Assembly: GCA_023408075.1 (NCBI GenBank)
Contig: JAEYKW010000001.1
Coordinates: forward strand, 1 to 64,000
DNA length: 64,000 bases
Direction of reading: 5' to 3'
From: Bacillota bacterium
Lineage (GTDB): Bacteria; Bacillota; Clostridia; Christensenellales; SZUA-584
The position numbers and the translations under genes are program-made. Of this stretch, positions 42,501 through 50,620 are shown piece after piece; position 1 is the stretch's first letter, and every line of letters starts with the position of its first letter. Under the pieces are notes generated by a model, which saw nothing but the letters and a program-made list of their open reading frames with translations, had not been told where the DNA came from and did no database searches.

Positions 42501-42597
42501 CGGCGAGAACGACAAAAAGCTGTCTGACAGTTACAAAGCTGTTATATCCGCGATAAAACAAAACCATGGTTATCTGATTGCCCCAGAAGACAATTAG
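39586..42597 (+). CDS. ygfK: YgfK, putative selenate-reductase-like flavin/iron-sulfur oxidoreductase
   Basis: Large redox protein (1003 residues) thought to pass electrons to or from purine-modifying molybdenum hydroxylases. The N-terminal third has a flavin-barrel look (SPLGPAAGPNTQLAQNLVAS and SITLSTLHGCPPQEIERI). Then comes a GltD-like unit: Cys cluster CFKAPCKQGGCPIEQQIPEY, FAD site VAVIGAGPAGIAAGLYLRR and NAD(P) site VAVIGGGDVAMDCARAAKR. The C-terminus carries two [4Fe-4S] Cys sets, CEICCEVCPNR and CNECGNCGIFCPHTG. It lies directly before the selenium-type xanthine dehydrogenase, its likely partner. Confidence 0.92.
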   Translation: MSEIMTPMPFPQLIGWMLDEYRTQGSVFGVHKNRFYKSGQTVDILGTQIGSPLGPAAGPNTQLAQNLVASYVAGFRFFELKTVQTMDGEALRKCIPRPCINAQDEGYNCEWSTELTVQQAYEEYVKGWLALHVAMKEFHLSDNADFLFNMSVGYDFEGITSEKIDSFINNMVDAQNTGIWAQCKAWLTDNIGLFENVTAQDIDTISPHVSSSITLSTLHGCPPQEIERIAHYFLTVKKMDTYIKVNPTLLGYNFVRDILDQLGYGYVTFDNRHFEQDLKFDDAVKLIERLMDTAKQEKLAFGVKVSNTFPVMIKDGELPGEFMYMSGRALFPLSISVAAKLSTYFSGTLPISYSGGADYFNIEKILKTGIKPVTFATTILKPGGYSRAKQLSAKAETAVYSGDTIDVDALNELARSVLTDKHIQKDARAVKSRKTASKLPLFGCFKAPCKQGGCPIEQQIPEYLQLVARGDYEKAFDIIAIDNAAPAVTSEICSHVCQSKCTRIDYDQPLQVRQAKKLAVQNAQQKFIDAIAPVPLRTDKKVAVIGAGPAGIAAGLYLRRNGIAVTVFEKREKPMGIVEYVIPAFRIPQQAIDMDYAMAVKTGVEFVFGANEKIDIAELKESFDYIIIATGAWKEGACPVKTGGGNLTDALDFLEKSKTADCKIDLGKSVAVIGGGDVAMDCARAAKRADGSPKVSIVYRRTKDFMPAEAEEKHLAMADGINFLELLAPVSYENGVLTVQVMQLGERGADGRRNVVPTGETKTLEFDTVISAVGARVDTAVFEKLGMQQNRSGYAVVNENNETSIGGVYVAGDCRDGAATIVQAMADSKCITIDILSKLGLANDFKRIDRETDEQEIRDNRAVLEDKYANQRDAARCLACDVVCEICCEVCPNRANVSITAGGKPQIIHIDGMCNECGNCGIFCPHTGLPYKDKFTVFWNEEGFEDSTNKGVLFKENGQLLVRDECGEIFTCGENDKKLSDSYKAVISAIKQNHGYLIAPEDN

Positions 42598-42623
42598 AAA
42601 AGAGTTTCCGTAAGGAGGGCGTT

Positions 42624-45191
42624 GTGGCTACAATCGAAATCAACGGTACGCTTGTTCGCACGGATGTTAATAAAAATCTGCTGTCCTTCTTAAGGGACGA
42701 TTTACGTATCAAGTCCGTCAAAGACGGCTGCAGCGAGGGCGCTTGCGGCACCTGCAGCGTACTGGTTGACGGGGTCTCAAGGCGCGCGTGCACGCAATCC
42801 GTTCAAAAGCTGGACGGCAAACGCGTGATCACCGTTGAAGGGCTTTCGGATTATGAAAAACAGGTGTATGCCTACTGCTTTGCCAAGGCGGGTGCCGTGC
42901 AGTGCGGCTTTTGCATTCCGGGCATGGTAATCAGCGCCAAGGCGCTGCTCGACAAGAATCCGTCGCCCACGTCGCAGGAGATCGGCAAAGCGCTGGTCGG
43001 CAACATCTGCCGCTGTACCGGCTATAAAAAGATATTTGAAGCCATACTGCTGGCAGCGGCTTTTTTCAGAGAAAACGCACCCGTCCCCGAGCACAAATCA
43101 ACCGGCAGGTTCGCGGACGATGTGTTTCGGATAGACGCCTATACAAAGACGCTCGGCACGGGCGAATACGTGGACGATATCGATCTGCCGGATATGGTTT
43201 ATGCGGGTGCGGTCAGAAGCGCATACCCGAGAGCTGTCGTCGAAGATATCAATATTTCCGCAGCGCTGGCGCATCCGGGCATTATCGCGGTGTTCACCGC
43301 CGGGGATATACCGGGCGGCAACAAATGCGGCCATCTCGTGAAGGACTGGGACACGATGATTGCCAAGGGCGATACCACGCGCTATGTCGGCGATTCGGTC
43401 GCGCTTGTCGTCGCCGAAACGAAAGAGGCGCTGGAAGAAGCCAAAAAGCTCGTTGACGTCACGTATACGCCGCTGGAGCCCATCACGTCGCCGCGCATGG
43501 CGCTCGAAGAAGGCGCGCCAAAAATTCACGAATCGGGCAACGTGCTCCGGCACGACCGCGTGAAGCGCGGAGAAAACATCGACGAGGTGTTCGCAAAATC
43601 AAAATATGTGGTGAGCCATGTCTACCACACACCTTTTACCGAGCACGCGTTTATGGAACCGGAATGCGCGGTGTGCAAATGCGACGGTGACAGCCTGACA
43701 CTGTATACCGCGAGCCAGAATATATTCGACGAGCAGCGTGAGATTTGCCACATACTCTCTCTGCCGCCCGAGAAGGTTCACATCATCAGCAAGCTCGTGG
43801 GCGGAGGCTTTGGTGGCAAGGAAGACATGAGCGTGCAGCACCACGCGGCGCTCGCGTCGTTATTAACAAAGCGCACGGTTAAGGTCAAGCTCTCGCGGCA
43901 GGAAAGCATCATTGTTCACCCGAAGCGCCATGCCATGGAGATTGAGATGACGACCGCCTGCGACGAGCACGGCATGCTGACGGGCATGAAAACGCGCATA
44001 CTCTCGGACACGGGCGCGTATGCGTCTCTCGGCGGGCCGGTGGTGCAGCGGGCCTGCACGCATGCGGCGGGGCCATATTACTACCCGAGTGTGGATATTG
44101 AAGGCAAAGCCGTTTATACGAACAATCCGCCGGGCGGCGCTTTCCGCGGTTTCGGCGTGACGCAGAGCATATTCGCGACGGAATCCAACCTCAACCTGCT
44201 CGCCGAAATGGCGGGACTGTCGCCGTGGGAAATTCGCTGGCGCAACGCGATAGAGCCGGACGGCATACTGCCGAACGGTCAGATCGCGGATAAAACAACA
44301 GCCTATAAGGAATGCCTGCTTGCGGTTAAGGACGTGTACGAAAACGCGGCTGTCGCGGGTATCGCAGGCTCCATTAAGAATACGGGGCTCGGCGTGGGCG
44401 TGCCGGATACGGGGCGCTGCATCGTGTCCGTTGAGCAGGGAAAAATTCATCTGCGCACGGGCGCGGCGCGCATCGGGCAGGGGCTCGATACGGTCGTGCT
44501 GCAAATAGCGTGCCAGACGCTTGGACTGACGCCTGAGCACTTTGTGGTGGAGCCGCCCGATACACAGCGCACGCCGAATTCGGGCACGACGACCGCTTCG
44601 CGCCAGACGATGTTCACGGGACAGGCCGTCAAAGACGCATGCCTCAAGCTCGCAGAGGCTTTGGATAAGGGGAAATCGCTCGGTGATCTTGAAGGCGGCG
44701 AATATTACGGCGAGTTCACCTGCGCGACCGACCCGATCACGACGGACAAGGAACACCCGTACAGCCACGCGGCTTACACATACGGCGTTCAGGTTGTGGA
44801 GCTTTATGAGGACGGCAAGGTCAAAAAAGTCACCGCTGTGTACGACGCGGGGCAGGTCATCAATCGCAAGAGCGCCGAAGGACAGGTGGAGGGCGGCATT
44901 GTGATGGGCCTCGGGTATGCGCTGACGGAGGATTATCCGCTGGCGGACAGCGTGCCGCAGGCGACATACGCCAAGCTCGGCTTGCTGCGCGCAAACGCAG
45001 TGCCCGAGATGGATGTGATTTTCGTCAGCAAGGATTTTAAATCCGATGTGGCATACGGCGCAAAGGGCATCGGCGAAATCGCGACGATTCCGACGGCGCC
45101 CGCCGTGGCCGGTGCGTATTATCAGCTGGACGGCGTACACAGGACGCGCCTGCCGATGGACAATACCGCATACAGAAAGCAGGGCAAGTAG
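42624..45191 (+). CDS. xdhD: Selenium-dependent xanthine dehydrogenase type (XdhD)
   Basis: Molybdenum hydroxylase of 855 residues fusing an N-terminal 2Fe-2S domain (GCSEGACGTCSVLVDG and CGFCIPGMV...NICRCTGYKK) to the molybdopterin-binding part, with no FAD domain. The latter shows VGDSVALVVAETKEAL, VGGGFGGKEDMSVQHHAALA, GAFRGFGVTQS and the closing YGAKGIGEIATIPTAPAVAG (active-site Glu). Known relatives need labile selenium, not selenocysteine. GTG 42624 follows AAGGAGG. YgfK upstream may act as electron partner. Confidence 0.93.
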   Translation: MATIEINGTLVRTDVNKNLLSFLRDDLRIKSVKDGCSEGACGTCSVLVDGVSRRACTQSVQKLDGKRVITVEGLSDYEKQVYAYCFAKAGAVQCGFCIPGMVISAKALLDKNPSPTSQEIGKALVGNICRCTGYKKIFEAILLAAAFFRENAPVPEHKSTGRFADDVFRIDAYTKTLGTGEYVDDIDLPDMVYAGAVRSAYPRAVVEDINISAALAHPGIIAVFTAGDIPGGNKCGHLVKDWDTMIAKGDTTRYVGDSVALVVAETKEALEEAKKLVDVTYTPLEPITSPRMALEEGAPKIHESGNVLRHDRVKRGENIDEVFAKSKYVVSHVYHTPFTEHAFMEPECAVCKCDGDSLTLYTASQNIFDEQREICHILSLPPEKVHIISKLVGGGFGGKEDMSVQHHAALASLLTKRTVKVKLSRQESIIVHPKRHAMEIEMTTACDEHGMLTGMKTRILSDTGAYASLGGPVVQRACTHAAGPYYYPSVDIEGKAVYTNNPPGGAFRGFGVTQSIFATESNLNLLAEMAGLSPWEIRWRNAIEPDGILPNGQIADKTTAYKECLLAVKDVYENAAVAGIAGSIKNTGLGVGVPDTGRCIVSVEQGKIHLRTGAARIGQGLDTVVLQIACQTLGLTPEHFVVEPPDTQRTPNSGTTTASRQTMFTGQAVKDACLKLAEALDKGKSLGDLEGGEYYGEFTCATDPITTDKEHPYSHAAYTYGVQVVELYEDGKVKKVTAVYDAGQVINRKSAEGQVEGGIVMGLGYALTEDYPLADSVPQATYAKLGLLRANAVPEMDVIFVSKDFKSDVAYGAKGIGEIATIPTAPAVAGAYYQLDGVHRTRLPMDNTAYRKQGK

Positions 45192-46565
45192 ATGGTTATT
45201 AAAAACGGACGCGTGGTGACGCAAGACCGCGTTATCGAAGCGGACATACGGATTGACGGCGGGCTCATCGCTGAAATCGGCAGCGGCCTTTCGGACAGCG
45301 AGACGATTGACGCGGCCGGAAAATACGTGCTGCCCGGCGGCATCGACGTGCACACACACATGAACCTCGATGTCGGCATCGCGGTGGCGCAGGACGATTT
45401 TTATACGGGCACCGTGGCGGCGGCATGCGGCGGCACCACGACCATTGTGGACCATCCCGGCTTCGGGCCCGCAGGGTGCAGTCTGGATCATCAGATTAAC
45501 CGCTATCATGAATACGCGCGCGGCAAGGCTGTGATCGACTACAGCTTTCACAGCGTGATACAGCATGTAAATAGCGATGTGCTTGCGATGATGGAAACGC
45601 TGATTGAGCAGGGCATCACAAGCCATAAAATATACATGACATACGGCTTCAAGATAGCCGATGAAGACGCCTATGCCGTGCTGAAGCGTGCGAAAGAGCT
45701 CGGCGTCATCGTTGCCGTCCATCCCGAAAACGACGGGATCGTGAACACGCGCAGGCGGGAGCTCGCGGAAGCGGGATACACCGCGCCGAAATACCACGCG
45801 GTCAGCAGGCCGGAGCCGTGCGAGGCTGAAGCAATATTCCGCATTGCGCAGATTTCTTCGGTCGTAGGCGACGCGCCGCTCTATATTGTGCATCTGTCGA
45901 ACCACCTCGGCATGCAGGCGGTCAATTTGGCTAAGAGGAACGGGCTTAAAAACATATTCACAGAAACGTGCCCGCAATATCTGCTGCTTGACGATGCGTA
46001 CTACGAGCGTGAGGATGGGCTTAAGTTTGTATTAAGCCCGCCGCTGCGCAACAAAGCCAACAATACGCTGCTCTGGGATGACATCATCGCCGGGGATATC
46101 GACACGGTGGCAACGGACCACTGCCCGTTTGACTATACGCTCAAAACGAAGCTTGGCAAAGACGACTTCACAAAATGCCCGAACGGCATGCCGGGCGTGG
46201 AATTAAGATTCCCGCTGATGTTTTCCGAGGGCGTGATGAAGGGGCGCATATCAGCCAATGCGTTTGCGAATCTCTGCGCGACGAACCCCTCGAAGCTGTT
46301 CGGCCTGTATCCGAAAAAAGGCGTGATCAAGGAAGGCAGCGACGCCGATATTGTGATTATGGACACACATGCGGGGGACGTTGTGTCGCACCGTAAACTA
46401 CACGAGAACGTGGATTACACGCCGTACGAGGGCATTTCGCTGGAATGCCGTATCGACTGTGTGCTCTCTCGCGGAGACGTGATTGTGAAGGACAACCGCT
46501 ATATCGGCGAAAAGGCCAGAGGACAGTTTATAAAGCGCGGCACACCGATGCTCAGCGTGAAATAA
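45192..46565 (+). CDS. hyuA: Dihydropyrimidinase/hydantoinase family hydrolase
   Basis: Binuclear-zinc amidohydrolase that opens a cyclic amide; in this cluster it probably opens an oxidised purine-derived ring. The 457 residues have LPGGIDVHTHMNLDVG (metal His pair), TTIVDHPGFG, GITSHKIYMTYGF (the Lys expected to be carbamylated), VAVHPENDG, YIVHLSNHLG and DTVATDHCPFDYTLK with the final Asp. The ATG directly follows the xdhD stop codon, so the two are coupled. Annotated in E. coli as a D-phenylhydantoinase-like protein. Confidence 0.93.
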   Translation: MVIKNGRVVTQDRVIEADIRIDGGLIAEIGSGLSDSETIDAAGKYVLPGGIDVHTHMNLDVGIAVAQDDFYTGTVAAACGGTTTIVDHPGFGPAGCSLDHQINRYHEYARGKAVIDYSFHSVIQHVNSDVLAMMETLIEQGITSHKIYMTYGFKIADEDAYAVLKRAKELGVIVAVHPENDGIVNTRRRELAEAGYTAPKYHAVSRPEPCEAEAIFRIAQISSVVGDAPLYIVHLSNHLGMQAVNLAKRNGLKNIFTETCPQYLLLDDAYYEREDGLKFVLSPPLRNKANNTLLWDDIIAGDIDTVATDHCPFDYTLKTKLGKDDFTKCPNGMPGVELRFPLMFSEGVMKGRISANAFANLCATNPSKLFGLYPKKGVIKEGSDADIVIMDTHAGDVVSHRKLHENVDYTPYEGISLECRIDCVLSRGDVIVKDNRYIGEKARGQFIKRGTPMLSVK

Positions 46566-46597
46566 TAAATTTGTAAATACTGAAAAGGAGAAACTCC

Positions 46598-48064
46598 ATG
46601 AGAAAATATGATTTGATTGATTTATCCATCGACGAAAAACGGCAGCAAAGAGCGGTCAGCCGCGCGAAGGAGCGCAACATTAAAATCCCGACCTTTGCGG
46701 AGATGAAAAATCCCGATTTGATAGACGGCGGCATCAAGAACCAATTGAAGGATGTGGGGCTGTGGGACGTGAACCCGCTGAACCTTTACCGCATCTCGTG
46801 GCACAACGAAGCCGTGGAAAAAGGCGGCGGCTTTGGCGGCGTGAATTACATCGAGCTGCCCGAAGCGCTGACAGGCGTCAAGGCCAAAATTGTGGCGATC
46901 AGCGGCAAATGGTTCCCGACGGGCGCCCATAAGGTGGGCGCCGCGTTCTCGTGCCTTGTGCCGCGGCTCGTGACGGGCCAGTTCGACCCGACCACACAGA
47001 AAGCCGTGTGGCCGTCCACCGGCAACTACTGCCGCGGCGGCGCTTACGATTCCGCGCTGCTCGCGTGCGATTCGATTGCGATACTGCCCGAGGGCATGAG
47101 CAAAGAGCGCTTCGAATGGCTCAAAACCGTGGCGGGCGAGACGATCAAAACGCCGGGCACCGAAAGCAACGTCAAAGAGATATTCGACAAGTGCTGGGAG
47201 CTGCGCAACTCGGGGCAGGATCTCATGATATTCAACCAGTTCGAGGAGTTCGGCAACTACCTGTGGCACTATGAAGTGACGGGCAGCGCGATTGAAGAGG
47301 TGCTCAAAAAAGTGGGCGGAAACCTGCACGGCTACATCAGCTGCACGGGCTCGGCAGGCACCATCGCGGCAGGCGATTACTTAAAGAAGATTTTCCCGAA
47401 GAGCCGTATCGCGGCCTCCGAGGCGCTGCAGTGCCCAACGATTTATATGAACGGCTTCGGCGCGCACCGCATTGAAGGCATCGGCGACAAGCACATCCCG
47501 TGGATTCACAACGTCAAAAATACGGATGTGGCCGTTGCGGTGGACGATGAGATTCCGATGCAGTGGATCAGAATGTTCAACGAACCCGAGGGCTTAAAGC
47601 TGCTTAAGGAAAAGGGCATCAGCAGCGATGTAATCGACAAATTGAACTGGGTCGGCATTTCGGGCGCGGCAAACATCGTCGCGGCGATCAAGTACGCGAA
47701 GTACTTCGAGCTCAAAGAAAACGATGTGATCGTGACGATACTGACCGACTCCATCTCGATGTACGGCAGTCGTCTGCAGGAGCTCAATGAGGAGCGCGGC
47801 GCGTTTGACGCCTTTGCGGCGCACGAGGCGAACGCGCGTTACTTCGACGGCATCGGCATCGATTATTTGAAGGAGCTCAATTACTACGACAGAAAAGCCG
47901 TGCACAACTTGAAATACTACACTTGGGTGGAGCAGCAGGGCAAAACATACGACGAGATACTCGCGCAGTGGGAAGACGACAGCTACTGGACCGATATTCC
48001 GAAGCATACTCAGGCGCTTGACGAGCTCATCAAAGCGTTCAACAAGAAAGTGGCCGAGGCGTAA
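46598..48064 (+). CDS. PLP-dependent lyase/synthase of fold type II, function unknown
   Basis: A tryptophan-synthase-beta/cysteine-synthase-like enzyme of 488 residues. GKWFPTGAHKVGAAFSCLVP supplies the PLP Lys (Lys112), STGNYCRGGAYDSALLACDS the phosphate loop, and GYISCTGSAGTIAAGDYLKK the glycine loop. It is longer than cysteine synthase, with an N-terminal extension of about 90 residues. It stands between hyuA and ygeX, another PLP enzyme of the same fold, within one operon. It may act on a diamino- or ureido-amino acid from purine breakdown. AAAAGGAGAAACTCC precedes the ATG. Confidence 0.82.
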   Translation: MRKYDLIDLSIDEKRQQRAVSRAKERNIKIPTFAEMKNPDLIDGGIKNQLKDVGLWDVNPLNLYRISWHNEAVEKGGGFGGVNYIELPEALTGVKAKIVAISGKWFPTGAHKVGAAFSCLVPRLVTGQFDPTTQKAVWPSTGNYCRGGAYDSALLACDSIAILPEGMSKERFEWLKTVAGETIKTPGTESNVKEIFDKCWELRNSGQDLMIFNQFEEFGNYLWHYEVTGSAIEEVLKKVGGNLHGYISCTGSAGTIAAGDYLKKIFPKSRIAASEALQCPTIYMNGFGAHRIEGIGDKHIPWIHNVKNTDVAVAVDDEIPMQWIRMFNEPEGLKLLKEKGISSDVIDKLNWVGISGAANIVAAIKYAKYFELKENDVIVTILTDSISMYGSRLQELNEERGAFDAFAAHEANARYFDGIGIDYLKELNYYDRKAVHNLKYYTWVEQQGKTYDEILAQWEDDSYWTDIPKHTQALDELIKAFNKKVAEA

Positions 48065-48069
48065 GCAGT

Positions 48070-49269
48070 ATGGAATTGATCAAATACGCGCCGAACGGCA
48101 AAAAGACGCGCGCGTTTACGAAAGAGACCGAGCTGTTTTCCGGCAGCGAAGTCGAAAAGGTGTACCGTTTTCACGAATCGATGGGCAGCGCTTACAACCA
48201 AACGCCGCTCGTGAGCCTGCAAAGCTTCGCCGCTTCGGCGGGGCTTGCGGGCATGTATGTGAAGGACGAATCGCAGCGTGGCAACTTGAAGGCGTTTAAG
48301 CTGCTCGGCGGTGCGTATGCCGTGGGCAGCAGCATATGCAAAAAGCTCGGCAAGGATATCTCTGAGGTGGATTTTGGCTATCTCAAATCCGCCGAGGTCA
48401 AGCAGCAGCTCGGCGACCTCGTTTTCGCGGCCGCGTCGGACGGCAATCACGGCAAGTCCGTCGCGTGGGCGGCACATGAATTCAATCAAAAGTCCATCGT
48501 CTACATGCCCAAAGGCACCGTGCAGGACAGGATCGACGCGATTGAGCGCTACGGCGGCACGGTTGTGGTGTCGGACGACAATTACGACTGGTGCGTGCGC
48601 GAGGTGAACCGGCTCGCGGCGGAAAAGGGCTGGGAGGTCGTGCTCGATACGGCGAGCGAGGGCGACGCGCAGGTGGCTACATGGGTGATGCAGGGCTATG
48701 CCACAATGGGGCATGAAGCGATCATGCAGCTGGGCGACACAATACCGACGCACATGTTTTTGCAGGCGGGCGTCGGTTCGATGGCGGCCGCGATGACCGC
48801 CGTGTTCGCGAACCACTACGGCGACAAGTGCCCGGAGATATACATACTCGAGCCGCATCAGGCGGCCTGCTACTATGAGTCGGGCCTCAAAAACGACGGG
48901 ACCGCGTCCAGCGTGGACGGCGATATGGACAGCATTATGGCGGGGCTTTCGTGCGGCGTGCCGAACCCGATATCGTGGGAGATCATACGCAATTTCGCGG
49001 ACGGGTTTTTCTCGTGCGACGATGTGCTGACGGCCAACGGCATGCGCATACTCGGCAATCCGCTCGAAGGCGATGCGCATGTGACGGCGGGAGAGTCCGG
49101 CGCAATCGGCACGGGCTTTGTGGATGAGATCATGAAACGTCGGCCCGAGCTTGCGGCGCAGATTGGCCTGAATGCCGCCTCGCGCGTGCTGGTGTTCAGC
49201 ACTGAGGGCGACACGGATACGAAGAACTACCGCGATATCGTCTGGTACGGCAAATACGCGAGCCTGTAA
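48070..49269 (+). CDS. ygeX: Diaminopropionate ammonia-lyase
   Basis: PLP enzyme splitting 2,3-diaminopropionate to pyruvate and two ammonia, the likely carbon outlet of the purine pathway. The 399 residues show DESQRGNLKAFKLLGGAYAV with Lys77 at the same place as in the E. coli enzyme, AAASDGNHGKSVAWAAH (phosphate loop), and FLQAGVGSMAAAMTAVF. The start is 5 bases after the preceding PLP gene. Last gene of the ygeY-ygeX series; its stop is 1 base from the convergent mocA stop, without a terminator. Confidence 0.95.
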   Translation: MELIKYAPNGKKTRAFTKETELFSGSEVEKVYRFHESMGSAYNQTPLVSLQSFAASAGLAGMYVKDESQRGNLKAFKLLGGAYAVGSSICKKLGKDISEVDFGYLKSAEVKQQLGDLVFAAASDGNHGKSVAWAAHEFNQKSIVYMPKGTVQDRIDAIERYGGTVVVSDDNYDWCVREVNRLAAEKGWEVVLDTASEGDAQVATWVMQGYATMGHEAIMQLGDTIPTHMFLQAGVGSMAAAMTAVFANHYGDKCPEIYILEPHQAACYYESGLKNDGTASSVDGDMDSIMAGLSCGVPNPISWEIIRNFADGFFSCDDVLTANGMRILGNPLEGDAHVTAGESGAIGTGFVDEIMKRRPELAAQIGLNAASRVLVFSTEGDTDTKNYRDIVWYGKYASL

Positions 49270-49270
49270 A

Positions 49271-49867
49271 TCATCGTAAGCGCTGCGGTTCGGCTTCGAG
49301 CAGCGCGCTGACTTCTTTCAGATGCTCCTGCGTGTCGATATCGCGCAGCTGCGATGTATCGAAAACGGAATGCAGGCGCAGCATATCGGTATGGCGGCTG
49401 ATCACCGTCTTGCCGGCTTCGTTGCCGGTCAGACAGGACAGCTCCGGAAAAAGCGACGACGGGAATATGTTGGGGTTGCCGGTGATGCCGCCGCTCGAAA
49501 GCGACAGTATGGTGCCCGGCTCATAAGCTTTGAGCATGTTTTCGAGCGTTTTCCTTTGCAGCAGCGGCTGATCGGCCACGCAGAACATGCATGCGTCGGC
49601 TTCGCCGAGCACGGACAGCCCCATGCGGATGCTTAAGGACGCGCCCAGCTCGGGGCGGTCGTTGATGATTCCCTCAAAGCCGTAAGGCTGAGCGGCTTGC
49701 AGCAGTTTGGCGTTGGCCGCGACGATGATGCGTTTATCAAAATAACTGACGGGCAAACTGGCCAGAATATAGTCGATGATCTGTTTGCCTTCAAGGGTTG
49801 CGCTTAATTTGCTGCCGCCAAAGCGCGAACCCGCGCCCGCGGCCAGCAGTATGCAGCCGATTTTCAT
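49271..49867 (-). CDS. mocA: Molybdenum cofactor cytidylyltransferase (MocA/YgfJ type)
   Basis: Adds CMP to molybdopterin to form the cytosine dinucleotide cofactor used by xanthine-dehydrogenase-type enzymes. The 198 residues begin GCILLAAGAGSRFGGSKLSA (nucleotide loop), then IINDRPELGASLSIRMGL, MFCVADQPLLQRKTLENML and GITGNPNIFPSSLFPEL, the MobA-like MocA pattern. It is the only minus-strand gene in the middle of plus-strand purine genes, with a perfect promoter of its own. YgfJ occupies the same cluster in E. coli. Confidence 0.9.
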   Translation of the reverse strand: MKIGCILLAAGAGSRFGGSKLSATLEGKQIIDYILASLPVSYFDKRIIVAANAKLLQAAQPYGFEGIINDRPELGASLSIRMGLSVLGEADACMFCVADQPLLQRKTLENMLKAYEPGTILSLSSGGITGNPNIFPSSLFPELSCLTGNEAGKTVISRHTDMLRLHSVFDTSQLRDIDTQEHLKEVSALLEAEPQRLR

Positions 49868-49893
49868 TACGAATTATCCTTTGTTTTTTAGTT

Positions 49894-49922
49894 ATTATAC
49901 CCCGATGTCAAATGAATGACAA
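49894..49922 (-). promoter_or_regulatory. Sigma-A promoter of mocA
   Basis: Minus strand: TTGTCA (49922-49917), 17-base spacer, TATAAT (49899-49894). It lies right in front of sdaAB, leaving no room there for a plus-strand promoter. Confidence 0.8.
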
Positions 49923-49938
49923 ACGGAGGAAGAAGATC

Positions 49939-50610
49939 ATGAAGAGCAATTATGGGGTTTTTGATATTATCGGGCCGATCATCATCGGTCCGTCGAGCTC
50001 GCACACGGCGGGAGCCTGCCGCCTTGCGAACGCCGCGAGAGCCATTTTCAATAAGCCAATCAGCAAGGCCGTTATCCATGTGTACGGGTCCTTTGCGGCC
50101 ACGCTGTACGGCCACGGCACCGACAAAGCGCTCGTGGGCGGCCTGACGGGAATTCTGCCCGACGACGAAAGGCTTAACTCGGCTCTTGATATTGCCAAAG
50201 GCGCGGGGCTTGATTTCCGTTTTGCGATTGAGCAGGAAACATCAGCGAACGCGAATCTCGTCAAATTCGATCTGGTTGGCAAACAGGGCGAGGAAATGAC
50301 GGTGAGCGGCGTATCGATCGGCGGGGGCAACATCGTCGTGACACGCATCAACCAGACCGACCTGGAAATCAGCCTCCAGTACAACACGCTGATTGTCGAT
50401 CATCTGGACAAGCCGGGTGCCGTGCTCAGCGTCGCGAAAATTCTGGCCGGTGAAAGCATCAATATTGCGAGCATGAATATGTACCGGCAGGGGAAGCACG
50501 GGCGCGCCTATATGATCATCGAAACGGACCAGACCGTCGCGCCGGACATCATCAAGCGCATCAGGGGCCTTAAGGATATGTATGTGATATACATTCCTCA
50601 GCTCTACTAA
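49939..50610 (+). CDS. sdaAB: L-serine dehydratase, beta subunit
   Basis: With SdaAA forms the iron-sulfur L-serine dehydratase giving pyruvate and ammonia. The 223 residues start MKSNYGVFDIIGPIIIGPSS followed by SHTAGACRLA, the substrate loop. After a middle domain comes an ACT domain, VDHLDKPGAVLSVAKILAGE then INIASMNMYRQGKHGRAYM. ATG 49939 lies after CGGAGGAAGAAGATC; a longer frame overlaps mocA antisense and is rejected. No clear promoter lies directly upstream, so transcription may come through from ygeX. Confidence 0.94.
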   Translation: MKSNYGVFDIIGPIIIGPSSSHTAGACRLANAARAIFNKPISKAVIHVYGSFAATLYGHGTDKALVGGLTGILPDDERLNSALDIAKGAGLDFRFAIEQETSANANLVKFDLVGKQGEEMTVSGVSIGGGNIVVTRINQTDLEISLQYNTLIVDHLDKPGAVLSVAKILAGESINIASMNMYRQGKHGRAYMIIETDQTVAPDIIKRIRGLKDMYVIYIPQLY

Positions 50611-50620
50611 GGAGCCGCAT

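Noticed and set aside
42624..45191. Selenocysteine (in-frame UGA) in the selenium-type xanthine dehydrogenase
   Set aside because: The frame is open from GTG to stop without internal TGA; relatives use a labile selenium ligand instead.
43863..45977. Very long open frame on the minus strand (over 700 codons) opposite xdhD and hyuA
   Set aside because: It is a shadow of G+C-rich coding sequence on the plus strand; its product is Arg/His/Ala-rich with no domain, while the plus-strand genes have full motifs and ribosome sites.
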